A stretch of 34,165 nt of DNA from Asaia bogorensis (GTDB lineage: Bacteria > Pseudomonadota > Alphaproteobacteria > Acetobacterales > Acetobacteraceae), in the NCBI GenBank assembly GCA_945869965.1, contig CAMBRC010000046.1, positions 1 through 34,165 of the forward strand, given 5' to 3'. This document shows, piece after piece, positions 8,745 through 16,127 of this stretch. Every line of letters starts with the position of its first letter. Position 1 is the stretch's first letter. The position numbers were made by a program, and so were the translations under genes. The notes below the pieces were generated by a model. It saw only the letters and a list, made by a program, of their open reading frames with translations. It did no database searches and was not told the DNA's origin.

Positions 8745-8837
8745 ACGGATGAAAGTTTTTTGGTTCTTTTTTTCAAAAAAGAACAGGCTTTAGGAAGCGC
8801 TTCTTTTTGAAAAAAGAAGCAAAAACTTTTCATCCGT
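8745..8837. repeat. AT-rich nested palindromic repeat (copy 1)
   Basis: A 93-base near-perfect palindrome: ACGGATGAAA at the left edge pairs with TTTCATCCGT at the right. Each half contains its own smaller hairpin (GTTCTTTTTT/AAAAAAGAAC; CTTCTTTTT/AAAAAGAAG). It lies between convergent MarR and GNAT genes. The GNAT stop codon TGA comes from the repeat's GGATGA edge. The remaining copies are at 11427, 30221, 31797 and 33777. Confidence 0.85.
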
Positions 8838-9345
8838 TAGGGGGGTGGTGGCGGAAGACGAGGCCGGCGGGGTCCATGCGGGGGGCGGTTGGGTCTGGGA
8901 TGGCGCCGAGGCGGCGGGCGACGGCGATCGAGGGGGCGTTGTCGGGGTCGATGTAGCTGACCAGGCGAGTGAGGGGCAGGGCGCGGGCGGCCCAGTCGCG
9001 CAGGGCGATGGCGGCTTCGGTGGCGTAGCCCTGGCCCTCGTGGCCGTCATAGACGAACCAGCCGAGTTCCTTTTCGGGAAAGAGCGGGCCGTGATTAATG
9101 CCGACCGAGCCGACGCAGTGGGCGGTGGCGCGCAGGTCGATCATCAGGGCGCCGTGGCCGAACAGGGCCCAGCAGGCGACGTCGTGGCAGAACATGCCCC
9201 AGGCGGCGCGGGCGTCATGGGGGCCGCCCATGCCGATGGCGCGCGGGGAGGCCATGAGGGCGGCGTAAGCGGGGAAGTCGGTGATGTCCGGGGCGCGGAG
9301 GATCAGGCGAGCGGTTTCGATGTGGGGCATGGGGGAGGAGGGCAT
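8830..9345 (-). CDS. GNAT-family N-acetyltransferase (RimJ/RimL-like)
   Basis: A 171-residue acetyltransferase using acetyl-CoA. It opens with IETARLILRAPDITDFPAYAALM, as in ribosomal-protein and small-molecule GNATs (Acetyltransf_3). ELGWFVYDGHEGQGYATEA holds the acetyl-CoA pyrophosphate loop (EGQGYA), followed by SYIDPDNAPSIAVARRLGA, the usual NxxSxxxxxKxG-type end. The substrate is unknown. Starts at 9345 and 9330 (MPHIETARL) are both possible; neither has a good Shine-Dalgarno sequence. The last codons and stop lie in the repeat at 8745-8837. Confidence 0.85.
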   Translation of the reverse strand: MPSSPMPHIETARLILRAPDITDFPAYAALMASPRAIGMGGPHDARAAWGMFCHDVACWALFGHGALMIDLRATAHCVGSVGINHGPLFPEKELGWFVYDGHEGQGYATEAAIALRDWAARALPLTRLVSYIDPDNAPSIAVARRLGAIPDPTAPRMDPAGLVFRHHPPNG

Positions 9346-9356
9346 GGGGCGGGATA

Positions 9357-10064
9357 CTACGCCATGTGTCGGCGTAATCCGAGCCGAAGGGCTGCCATGT
9401 GGAAGGCATGCTGGGTGGGGTCGTAGGGGATGGCGGGCTGTATGGGGCAGGCCAGGCGGGCGGCGCAGCCCTGGGTGCGGCAGGGGGGGTGGTGGGGGGT
9501 GGTGTCCAGATGCTGGGCGCAGGTGGCGGTGTCGTACGCGCCGATGGTGAAGGCGCCGACGGGGCAGGCGGTGAGGCAGGGTTTGGCGCAGCCGTCGCAG
9601 GGGGATGGCTGGGGCGGCAGGTGGGTCAGGGGCAGGCGTTCGCGCAGGGCGAGGGCGCCGCGGTACGCGTGGAAGAGGCCCCATTGCGGGTGGATCAACA
9701 GGCCGAGGGGGGATTGGGTGAGGGCTTCGGCGCGGATGGCCCAGCGCTGGAAGGGGAGGTAGGGCGGGCCTTCGCCGGGGTGGAGGGGGTGGGCGTTGAG
9801 GTCGCGGGCGGCTTTCGCGAGGAGGCGGCGCGTGTAGCGGTCGAGCGGGTCGGGGGCGCCGTCGGCGTATTCGGGGGAGGCGGCGAAGGCGGGAAATTGG
9901 GCGCCGCCGGTCCAGCCCAGGAGGAGGAGGGTGGCGGTGGGGGTGCCGTCGGGGAAGCGAGGGACCTGGTCGGCTTCGGTGGGGTGGAAGGCGCCGCGCA
10001 GGGCGATCGCAGTTGCGGGGAGGGCGCGGATGAGGGGGGTGGGGTTGGCGAGGGTGGTGGCCAT
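9357..10064 (-). CDS. Iron-sulfur (4Fe-4S double-cluster type) protein
   Basis: A 235-residue protein with a C-terminal ferredoxin-like domain. Cys residues fall in PCDGCAKPCLTACPVGAF (C-x2-C-x3-C-x3-C-P) and CRTQGCAARLACPI (C-x4-C-x4-C-P), with another Cys between, enough for two [4Fe-4S] clusters. The arrangement is similar to the C-terminal half of epoxyqueuosine reductase QueG, but the cobalamin-binding N-terminal domain is absent and the N-terminal 140 residues are not recognised. It probably transfers electrons to an unknown partner. It is followed by the GNAT gene with a gap of 11 bases and preceded by the TTC38-like gene by 27 bases, so the three may be cotranscribed. Confidence 0.7.
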   Translation of the reverse strand: MATTLANPTPLIRALPATAIALRGAFHPTEADQVPRFPDGTPTATLLLLGWTGGAQFPAFAASPEYADGAPDPLDRYTRRLLAKAARDLNAHPLHPGEGPPYLPFQRWAIRAEALTQSPLGLLIHPQWGLFHAYRGALALRERLPLTHLPPQPSPCDGCAKPCLTACPVGAFTIGAYDTATCAQHLDTTPHHPPCRTQGCAARLACPIQPAIPYDPTQHAFHMAALRLGLRRHMA

Positions 10065-10091
10065 CGGCCTATGCCCTGACGCGAGGGCGGC

Positions 10092-11384
10092 TCAATGCAG
10101 GCTGGCGACCGGGATCGGGCCGGGGCCGGCCCGGTGGGCGGTGAGGGCGCGGTGGAGTTCGTCGTGGCGGCCGGTTTCGATGCAGGCGCGCAGCAGGGTG
10201 AACTCGATGATGTCGTGCTGGGCGCGGCTGCCGCCGCCCATGCGGTCGGTCTGGCCGAGCAGCGGCGCGAGGTGGGCGATGGCAGCCGGGTGGTCGCCGC
10301 GGACGAAGGCGGCGAGGCCGCGGGCGGCTTCGGGGCCGAAGCTGCCGCCGATGTAGCGGTCTTCTTCAACCATGGCCTGGATCGCGGCGAGGCGGGTGTC
10401 CAGGGCGGCGGCGTTGCCGGCGACGGCGTCGGCCAGGAGGATGTGGATGTCGACGAAGGGGCCGGCGGGGCGCGGGACGAGGTGGTTGGCCAGGGTGTCG
10501 AGGCTTTGCCAGCGGGCGGGGTCGCGCGGGTTGCCGGCGAGTTCGCGGCGCCAGAGGTATTGCACGGAGTCGACCAGGCGGATGCGGTTGGGGCCCTGGT
10601 GCTGTTCTGGGGCGACGGCGTCGGCGAAGAGCTGTTCGGCGGCATCGGGGTTGCCGGCGTGGAGCTCGGAGACGGCTGCGTGCCAGGAGAGGTGGCCGTG
10701 CAGGCCGGCTTCGCGCGGGCAGGTGGCGAGCCAGGCGCGCAGGCCGGCGCGCCAGCCATCGGGCTCGTTGGATTCGTAGGCGATGTGGGCGCGGCCGTGG
10801 GCGGCCTGGCAGTTCAGCGGGTTGAGGACGAGGGCGCGTTCAGCGACGGCGCGGGCCTCGTCTGGGCGGTCGGTTTCCGAGATGGCCATGGCGAGGTGGC
10901 AGAGATACCACCAATCATCGCCGAAATGCGGGGCGTGGGCCTCCATCACGGCGGCGCGTTCGCGTTTGGCGCTTGGTCGGCCGGAATTGTTCATGACGCC
11001 GGAATTGGTGGCGTAATGGTTCATCACCACGGCGTCGCGCGGCCATTCTGCCATGTGGGTGCAGGCGGCGGCCTCGGCGGCGGCGAGCTGGCCGGAGAGC
11101 AGGAGGGCGAAGAAGGCGACGTGGCTGGCTTCGCGGGCGTCGGTGCGGGGGGCGGCCTGGGCGGCGGCGATGGCGGCCCGCAGGGCGGGGATGTCGCCGG
11201 CGGTGGCGGCGAGCTGGGCGGCGCCGATATGGGCCAGTGCGAAGCCGGGGTCTTCGGCGAGGGCGGCGGCGAAGGCTGCGCGGGCGCCGGGCTGGATGCA
11301 GAACATGAGGTCGCAGGCGCGAACATAATGGTCGCGCGCGGCGGGGGTGGTGGTGAGGGGGAGGCCGTAGCGGTCGGTGGGCAT
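10092..11384 (-). CDS. Full-length TTC38-type tetratricopeptide protein
   Basis: A 430-residue alpha-helical protein resembling tetratricopeptide repeat protein 38: DRYGLPLTTTPAARDHYVRA at the N-terminus, degenerate TPR helices such as AHIGAAQLAATAGDIPALRA, and the C-terminal MGGGSRAQHDIIEFTLLRAC. In bacteria the function is not known; a protein-binding scaffold is likely from the fold. The frame is open to 11597, but the extension is coded by the AT-rich repeat (MNKKKQKK...), so the ATG at 11384, giving MPTDRYGLPL, is chosen. The gene at 1331-1927 is an internally deleted relative. Confidence 0.8.
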   Translation of the reverse strand: MPTDRYGLPLTTTPAARDHYVRACDLMFCIQPGARAAFAAALAEDPGFALAHIGAAQLAATAGDIPALRAAIAAAQAAPRTDAREASHVAFFALLLSGQLAAAEAAACTHMAEWPRDAVVMNHYATNSGVMNNSGRPSAKRERAAVMEAHAPHFGDDWWYLCHLAMAISETDRPDEARAVAERALVLNPLNCQAAHGRAHIAYESNEPDGWRAGLRAWLATCPREAGLHGHLSWHAAVSELHAGNPDAAEQLFADAVAPEQHQGPNRIRLVDSVQYLWRRELAGNPRDPARWQSLDTLANHLVPRPAGPFVDIHILLADAVAGNAAALDTRLAAIQAMVEEDRYIGGSFGPEAARGLAAFVRGDHPAAIAHLAPLLGQTDRMGGGSRAQHDIIEFTLLRACIETGRHDELHRALTAHRAGPGPIPVASLH

Positions 11385-11426
11385 TTGGGGTTTGGATGTC
11401 CTGGGTGGCGAAGGTAGTGGAGAGGA

Positions 11427-11613
11427 AGCGTCTTCTTTTTGTGAACAAAAAGAAGCAAAAAAACTTTGTCCGATAAGAGTGGGCTTAGGGAACGCTGGTG
11501 ATGGGTGTGGCAAGAGCCTCGTCCGGCTCCCCCGATCGCGGGAGGAGAGAAGTCTAGTGCTTGATGGATGAAGTTTTTTTTGCTTCTTTTTGTTCACAAA
11601 AAGAAGACTTGCT
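11427..11613. repeat. Composite repeat (copy 2): inverted AT-rich arms around a GC-rich module
   Basis: The left arm (11427-11471) contains CTTCTTTTTGTGAACAAAAAG and runs into AAAAAAACTTTGTCC. The right arm (11565-11613) is its reverse complement, GGATGAAGTTTTTTTTGC then TTCTTTTTGTTCAC. Each arm is a hairpin. The 93 bases between hold a diverged GC-rich module (AAGAGCCTCGTCCGGCTCCC) at 11512-11554. The element fills the gap between the TTC38-like start and the MmgE/PrpD stop, ending 8 bases from that stop. Confidence 0.85.
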
Positions 11614-11621
11614 TGCTTCCA

Positions 11622-12992
11622 CTATGGCGCGCTCATGCGGGCGAGAGTGCCGACGTCGTCGCTGGTGTCGATGGCCAGGGCCGCGTTGGCGAGGGCGGCG
11701 CTGCGCTCCGGGCCGAGGACGCTGTCGACGAGGCCGGCGAATTTGGCGCGGAGTTCGGCTTCGGTGAGGAAATTGTCGGGTTCGCCTTTCGGGATGATGA
11801 CGGTTTGGGTGAAGGTTTGGCCGCGGGCTTTCACGGTGACGCGGCCGGACATGTTGGCGGGGAATTCGGCTTCGATGTCCGGGTCGTCTTCGCAGGTGAC
11901 CTTGGGGAGGAGGGCGCGGATGGTAGGGTTTTGCAGCTCGGCGTAGCTGTCCCAGCCCATGGCGCCGGTGGCCAGGGCGGTGGAGAGGACGAAGGCGCCG
12001 CTGAACTGGCCGTCGACGATGTTTTGCGGGTTGATGCGTTTTTCGCGGGGTTCACCGACCAGGATCATGCCGGAGCGGGAGGTGCCGTAGGTGATGGATT
12101 CGATTTCTTCGGGCTTGAGGTTGTGCTGGGCACGGAGGGACAGCATGGCGTCGATGCCGGCGTGGCCGTAGCGGCAGGAGGGGTAGGGTTTGACGGCGGT
12201 TTTCATCAGTTCGAAGACGGTGCCGAGGTCTTGGGTGGCGCGTTCGGGGATGGGGGATGGGGCGTAGGCGGCGAGGAAGCCTGCTTTGCCTTCGAGGGCT
12301 TGGGCCGCGCCTTTGAAGCCTTCGCGGGCGAGGGTGGCGGCGGTGAGGCCGGCCATGGCGGCCCAGCCGACCTGGAAGCGCTTGGTCCAGGCTCCGTTGG
12401 ACAGGAATTGCAGGGAGCCAGCGGATTGGGAGAGGGCGATGCCCATGGCGGAGGCGATTTCGTCGCCGGAGAGGCCGAAGATGCGGCCGGCGGCGGCGGC
12501 GGCTCCGAAGACGCCGCAGGTGGCGGTGGGGTGGAAGCCGCGCTGGTAGTGGGCGCCGGCGGGCAGGGCTAGGGCGGTGCGGCAGGTGACTTCGTAGCCG
12601 GCGATGATGGCGGCGAGGACGTCGGCACCGGAGGCACCGGCCATTTCGCCGGCGGCGAGGGCTGCGGGGATGACGGGGGCGCCGGGGTGGAGCGAGCCGG
12701 CGGCGTGGGTGTCGTCGAAATCGAGGGAGTGGGCGAGGGTGCCGTTCAGGAGGGCGGCGCCGGCGGGGGAGAAGCGGCGGGGTTCGCCGAAGACGGCGGC
12801 TTCGCCGTGGGCCAGGCCGAGGGCGTGGACGGCGGCGAAGAGGGGCGGGGTGGATTCGGCGTCGACACGGGCGCGGACCATGTTGGCGACGAGGTCGAGG
12901 ACGAGGAAGCGGGCGCGGGTGGTGACTGCGGGGGGGAGGGCGGACAGGGTGATGTTGGCGGAGAAGTCGGAGAGGGTTTTGGTGATGGACAT
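11622..12992 (-). CDS. MmgE/PrpD family protein
   Basis: A 456-residue member of the 2-methylcitrate dehydratase (PrpD)/MmgE/cis-aconitate decarboxylase superfamily. Typical segments are GTLAHSLDFDDTH near residue 85, SLHPGAPVIPAALAAGE, HYQRGFHPTATCGVFGAAAAA, MGIALSQSAGS, WTKRFQVGWAAMAG and VKPYPSCRYGHAGIDA. The usual size is 450-480 residues, so it is complete. No prpB or prpC is nearby, so a role in the methylcitrate cycle is unlikely; many paralogues act on other hydroxy-acids. The ATG at 12992 follows GGGAG. The open frame upstream to 13316 is a shadow of the divergent lipoprotein gene. Confidence 0.9.
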   Translation of the reverse strand: MSITKTLSDFSANITLSALPPAVTTRARFLVLDLVANMVRARVDAESTPPLFAAVHALGLAHGEAAVFGEPRRFSPAGAALLNGTLAHSLDFDDTHAAGSLHPGAPVIPAALAAGEMAGASGADVLAAIIAGYEVTCRTALALPAGAHYQRGFHPTATCGVFGAAAAAGRIFGLSGDEIASAMGIALSQSAGSLQFLSNGAWTKRFQVGWAAMAGLTAATLAREGFKGAAQALEGKAGFLAAYAPSPIPERATQDLGTVFELMKTAVKPYPSCRYGHAGIDAMLSLRAQHNLKPEEIESITYGTSRSGMILVGEPREKRINPQNIVDGQFSGAFVLSTALATGAMGWDSYAELQNPTIRALLPKVTCEDDPDIEAEFPANMSGRVTVKARGQTFTQTVIIPKGEPDNFLTEAELRAKFAGLVDSVLGPERSAALANAALAIDTSDDVGTLARMSAP

Positions 12993-13113
12993 GGTGGGGG
13001 CTCCCGGGACGGTTGGGGGTAGTTTCGCGCAAAGGGGGCGGCGAGGGAACTGGGGGAGTTGCGAGGCGGGTCGTTTCGAGGTGATATTGGTTTGGATTGG
13101 GTGGGGACGGCGG

Positions 13114-14148
13114 ATGCGCGGTTGGGTGGGGCTGATGTGCGGGGCTTTGGTGCTGGCGGGGTGCACGCCGCCGCCGCCATCGGCGCAGATCGGGCCGGAG
13201 CGGCTGGCGATGAACCTGATGCCGATCGACAAAACCAGCAGAATACCGGTCGACCTGTGGGCCTGCGTGGAGGATGCCCCGGGCAATGCCCCGGCGATCA
13301 AGGAGGCGGTCTGCACCGACCGGCTGGCCTCGGGCGGCTATCAGCATACCACAATTGCCCTTTTGCTGGTGTCGCGGAGCCAGGCTCGCCGGGAGTTGGG
13401 AAATTTCGTGGGAGCGATGAACGACTTGAACGAGTCCATCCGGATCGGGACGGATTTGGGCGTTGCCTACGCAAATCGTGCGGCGCTGCATCTCGCCACG
13501 GGGCGTCCGAGCCAGGCGGTGGCCGACTATGACGCCGCCGCCCCTCGCGTCCCGGCCTCGGTTGGGCTGCTGACGTCGCGGGCCTTTGCGCTGATTGCGA
13601 TCGGTCAGTACGATCGCGCGATGGCGGATGCCGAGGCGGCCGTGGTCCTGGACCCACGACGGGCAATCGCGCTGACCGCGCGCGGCATGGTCCATGCCAA
13701 GCTGAACCGGGGCGCCGAGGCGCTGCGCGACTTTGATGCGGCGATTGCCCTAGGGCCGCGTGAGTTTGCGGGCTGGGTGGAGCGTGGACGACTTCGGCTG
13801 GATCGGGGGGATGGTGTCGCGGCGCTGTCCGACCTTGATGTGGCGGTGGGGCTGGAGCCGCGCAGTAATGGGGTGCGATTGTTGCGCGGGATGGCGCACA
13901 ACTTGGTTGGCAACCTCGCGTTGGCGATGGCCGATCTCGACTTGGCGATTGCGGCCGCGCCGGGGAATGCAGGGGCGTTCAACCAGCGGGCGATCGTGCA
14001 GGCGCGGCGGGGCAACAAAGTGCAGGCGCTGGCGGATTTGGAGGAGGCGGTACGGCTGGACCCGGCCTCGGCGGCGTATCGCAACAACCTGCGGCTGTTG
14101 CGGTCCGGGGCGGCGTTGCCGTGGCGGCCGGCGATGCCAGGGGTGTGA
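13114..14148 (+). CDS. TPR-repeat lipoprotein
   Basis: A 344-residue exported lipoprotein. The N-terminus MRGWVGLMCGALVLAGCTPP has a lipobox (LAGC), placing acylated Cys at residue 17 and anchoring the protein to a membrane. From about residue 85 onward there are about seven TPR units, for example GVAYANRAALHLATGRPSQAV and AIALTARGMVHAKLNRGAEAL. It may scaffold envelope complexes, in keeping with the peptidoglycan genes just downstream. The gap to the transglycosylase is 36 bases. The start at 13114 is supported by the signal peptide; a second Met at 13135 would shorten it. Confidence 0.85.
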   Translation: MRGWVGLMCGALVLAGCTPPPPSAQIGPERLAMNLMPIDKTSRIPVDLWACVEDAPGNAPAIKEAVCTDRLASGGYQHTTIALLLVSRSQARRELGNFVGAMNDLNESIRIGTDLGVAYANRAALHLATGRPSQAVADYDAAAPRVPASVGLLTSRAFALIAIGQYDRAMADAEAAVVLDPRRAIALTARGMVHAKLNRGAEALRDFDAAIALGPREFAGWVERGRLRLDRGDGVAALSDLDVAVGLEPRSNGVRLLRGMAHNLVGNLALAMADLDLAIAAAPGNAGAFNQRAIVQARRGNKVQALADLEEAVRLDPASAAYRNNLRLLRSGAALPWRPAMPGV

Positions 14149-14184
14149 TTGCTGGCGACTCCTGGGGCGTGGCTAGGATTGGGC

Positions 14185-15168
14185 ATGTTGCATCGTCGTT
14201 TCCTGTTGGCCGCCCCTGTTGTTGCGCTCGCCCCGGAGGCGTGGGCGCAGCGGCCGGTGGCGAAGGCGGAGAGCACGTTTCTGCCGTACATCGATGGGGT
14301 GAAGGCCGAGGCGCTGAAGGCGGGGATTCGGGCGGGGACGCTGGAGGCGGCGTTTCGCGGGATCAAGGTGCCGAATGCGCGGGTGATCGAGTTGGACCGC
14401 AAGCAGCCGGAGTTCACGCTGACCTGGGAGCAGTATCGGGCAAAGGTGATTTCCGATGCGCGGATTGCGCGGGGGCGGGAGCATTTTGCGCGGCATCGGG
14501 CGCTGATTACCGAGGTTTGCGCGAAGTATCGGCTTTCGCCGGCGCCGTTGATGGGGATTTGGGGGCTGGAGTCCGGTTACGGGCAGTTTACCGGCGGGTT
14601 CAATGTCATTGAGTCGCTGGTGACGCTGGCGTGGGAGGGGCGGCGGGGGGCGTTTTTTCGCGGGCAGTTGCTGAATGCGCTGCGGATTATCGATGCCGGG
14701 GATATTCCGGCTGAGCGGATGTTGGGGAGTTATGCCGGGGCGATGGGGCAGCCGCAGTTCATGCCGGATAGTTTCGTGCGGCTGGCGGTGGATTGGGACG
14801 GCAATGGCAAGAGGGATTTGTGGAACGAGGTCGGGGATATCCTGGGCTCGATTGCCAATTATCTTTCGAAGTCAGGCTGGGTGCCGCCGCTGGGCTGGGG
14901 GCAGACGCTGAGCCTGCCGGCGGGGTTCGATGCCGGGCTGGCGGGGCGTGATGCCAGGCGGCCGGTTGCGGAATGGGCGCGGCTGGGGGTGCGGGCGCGG
15001 GCGGGGGTGGCGGCAGAGGCGTCGGCGGCGGTGGTGCTGCCGGATGGGCCGGGGGGGGCGGCGTTTATGGTGTACCAGCCGAATTTCCAGGCGATACGGC
15101 GCTACAATCCGTCGGATTTCTATGCCCTGGCGGTGGGGTTGATCGGGGATGCGGTGGTGGGGGCATGA
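14185..15168 (+). CDS. Lytic murein transglycosylase, MltB type
   Basis: A 327-residue periplasmic enzyme that cleaves the MurNAc-GlcNAc bond of peptidoglycan to form 1,6-anhydro products. The signal peptide MLHRRFLLAAPVVALAPEAWA (cleavage AWA-Q) precedes an SLT_2 domain: GIWGLESGYGQFTGGFNVIESLVTLA contains the catalytic Glu, and AERMLGSYAGAMGQPQFMPDSF, VDWDGNGKRDLW and IANYLSKSGW follow as in MltB. No C-terminal peptidoglycan-binding domain is present. The chosen ATG sits behind GGCTAGGA; an upstream in-frame TTG at 14149 would spoil the signal peptide. Its stop overlaps the next gene by four bases (ATGA). Confidence 0.93.
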   Translation: MLHRRFLLAAPVVALAPEAWAQRPVAKAESTFLPYIDGVKAEALKAGIRAGTLEAAFRGIKVPNARVIELDRKQPEFTLTWEQYRAKVISDARIARGREHFARHRALITEVCAKYRLSPAPLMGIWGLESGYGQFTGGFNVIESLVTLAWEGRRGAFFRGQLLNALRIIDAGDIPAERMLGSYAGAMGQPQFMPDSFVRLAVDWDGNGKRDLWNEVGDILGSIANYLSKSGWVPPLGWGQTLSLPAGFDAGLAGRDARRPVAEWARLGVRARAGVAAEASAAVVLPDGPGGAAFMVYQPNFQAIRRYNPSDFYALAVGLIGDAVVGA

Positions 15169-16079
15169 GGGTGCTGTTGCTGCTGTGCACGCTGGTGGGG
15201 CTGGCCGGGTGCGGGTTGGGCGGGGGCGAGGGGCGCTATGTGGTGGGGGCGCCGTACCAGGTGGGCGGGCTGTGGCGCTATCCCTTGGAGAGTTTCACCC
15301 TGAACGAGACCGGGATTGCGGTGGTGACCTCCAAGGGCGGGGCCACGGCGAATGGCGAGAGCTTCGATGCCGCCAACCTGGCGATTGCGCATCGGACGCT
15401 GCAATTGCCGGCGATTGCGCGGATCACCAATCTGGAGAACGGGCGCCAGGTGGTGGTGCGGGTGAATGACCGGGGGCCGGCCGATCCCGCGCGCCTGGTC
15501 GGGGTGACGCGGCGGGTGGCGGAGCTGTTGGGGGCGGCCAATGCCTCGGCATTCCGGGTGCGGGTGCAGGTGCTGGAGGGCGAGAGCCGGCAATTGGCGG
15601 CGGCATTTCAGGGCACGGCGGCGCCGGCCGGTGGGCGCGGGGCGGCGTCCGGGCCGGCGCCGATCCAGGTGGCTGCGGCGCCGCGCGCGGGGGTGCAGGC
15701 GGAATCGCTGGCGCCGCCGGGTGGGGCCGAAGCGGGGCGGCAGCGCGTGGCGGCAGCCAGTCCGGTGGCGGCTGCGCCGGTGGTGACGGCGTCCGCGGCG
15801 GCGATTCCACTGCGGCTGCCTGAGCAGGTCAGCCAGGGATCGGCCCGGCCGGGCGTCTTGTCCATCGAATGCGGCGCCTTTGGCACGCCGCAGGCTGGCG
15901 AGATCATGCGCGCGCGGCTGGCGAGGTTTGGCGCGCGGATGTCGGCGGATTACGATGCGCCGCGCGATCGCTCGGTGGTGGTGCGCATCGGGCCGCAGGC
16001 CAATCTGGCCGCCGCCGAGGGGGTGTTGCGGCGGGTGCTGACGGCGGGCTGCGTGGATGGGCGAATCATCATCGAATAG
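15165..16079 (+). CDS. RlpA-like lipoprotein with C-terminal SPOR-like domain
   Basis: A 304-residue lipoprotein (MRVLLLLCTLVGLAGC, lipidated Cys16). The double-psi beta-barrel domain includes TANGESFDAANLAIAHRTL and VVRVNDRGPADPARLVGVT, retaining the Glu of TANGE and Asp of VNDRGP that correspond to the catalytic pair of Pseudomonas RlpA. The usual SWYG segment before this is replaced by GIAVVTSKGG. A Pro/Ala/Gly linker leads to a SPOR-like end (LSIECGAFGTPQAGEIMRAR...), which would bind denuded septal glycan. It overlaps the MltB-type gene by four bases, so the two glycan-cleaving enzymes are coupled. Confidence 0.85.
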   Translation: MRVLLLLCTLVGLAGCGLGGGEGRYVVGAPYQVGGLWRYPLESFTLNETGIAVVTSKGGATANGESFDAANLAIAHRTLQLPAIARITNLENGRQVVVRVNDRGPADPARLVGVTRRVAELLGAANASAFRVRVQVLEGESRQLAAAFQGTAAPAGGRGAASGPAPIQVAAAPRAGVQAESLAPPGGAEAGRQRVAAASPVAAAPVVTASAAAIPLRLPEQVSQGSARPGVLSIECGAFGTPQAGEIMRARLARFGARMSADYDAPRDRSVVVRIGPQANLAAAEGVLRRVLTAGCVDGRIIIE

Positions 16080-16127
16080 CGCGGCGGGGCAGGGTAGACT
16101 GGCCCGGCCGTTTCGGGAGTCGGGGCC

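Noticed and set aside
8745-8837. AT-rich palindromes as ordinary rho-independent terminators
   Set aside because: The stems are A/T pairs and the T-run is in or before the stem, not after a GC-rich stem, in either orientation; function is left open.
10095-11417. Open frame of 440 codons opposite the TTC38-like gene
   Set aside because: Shadow of the minus-strand gene with biased composition and no domain.
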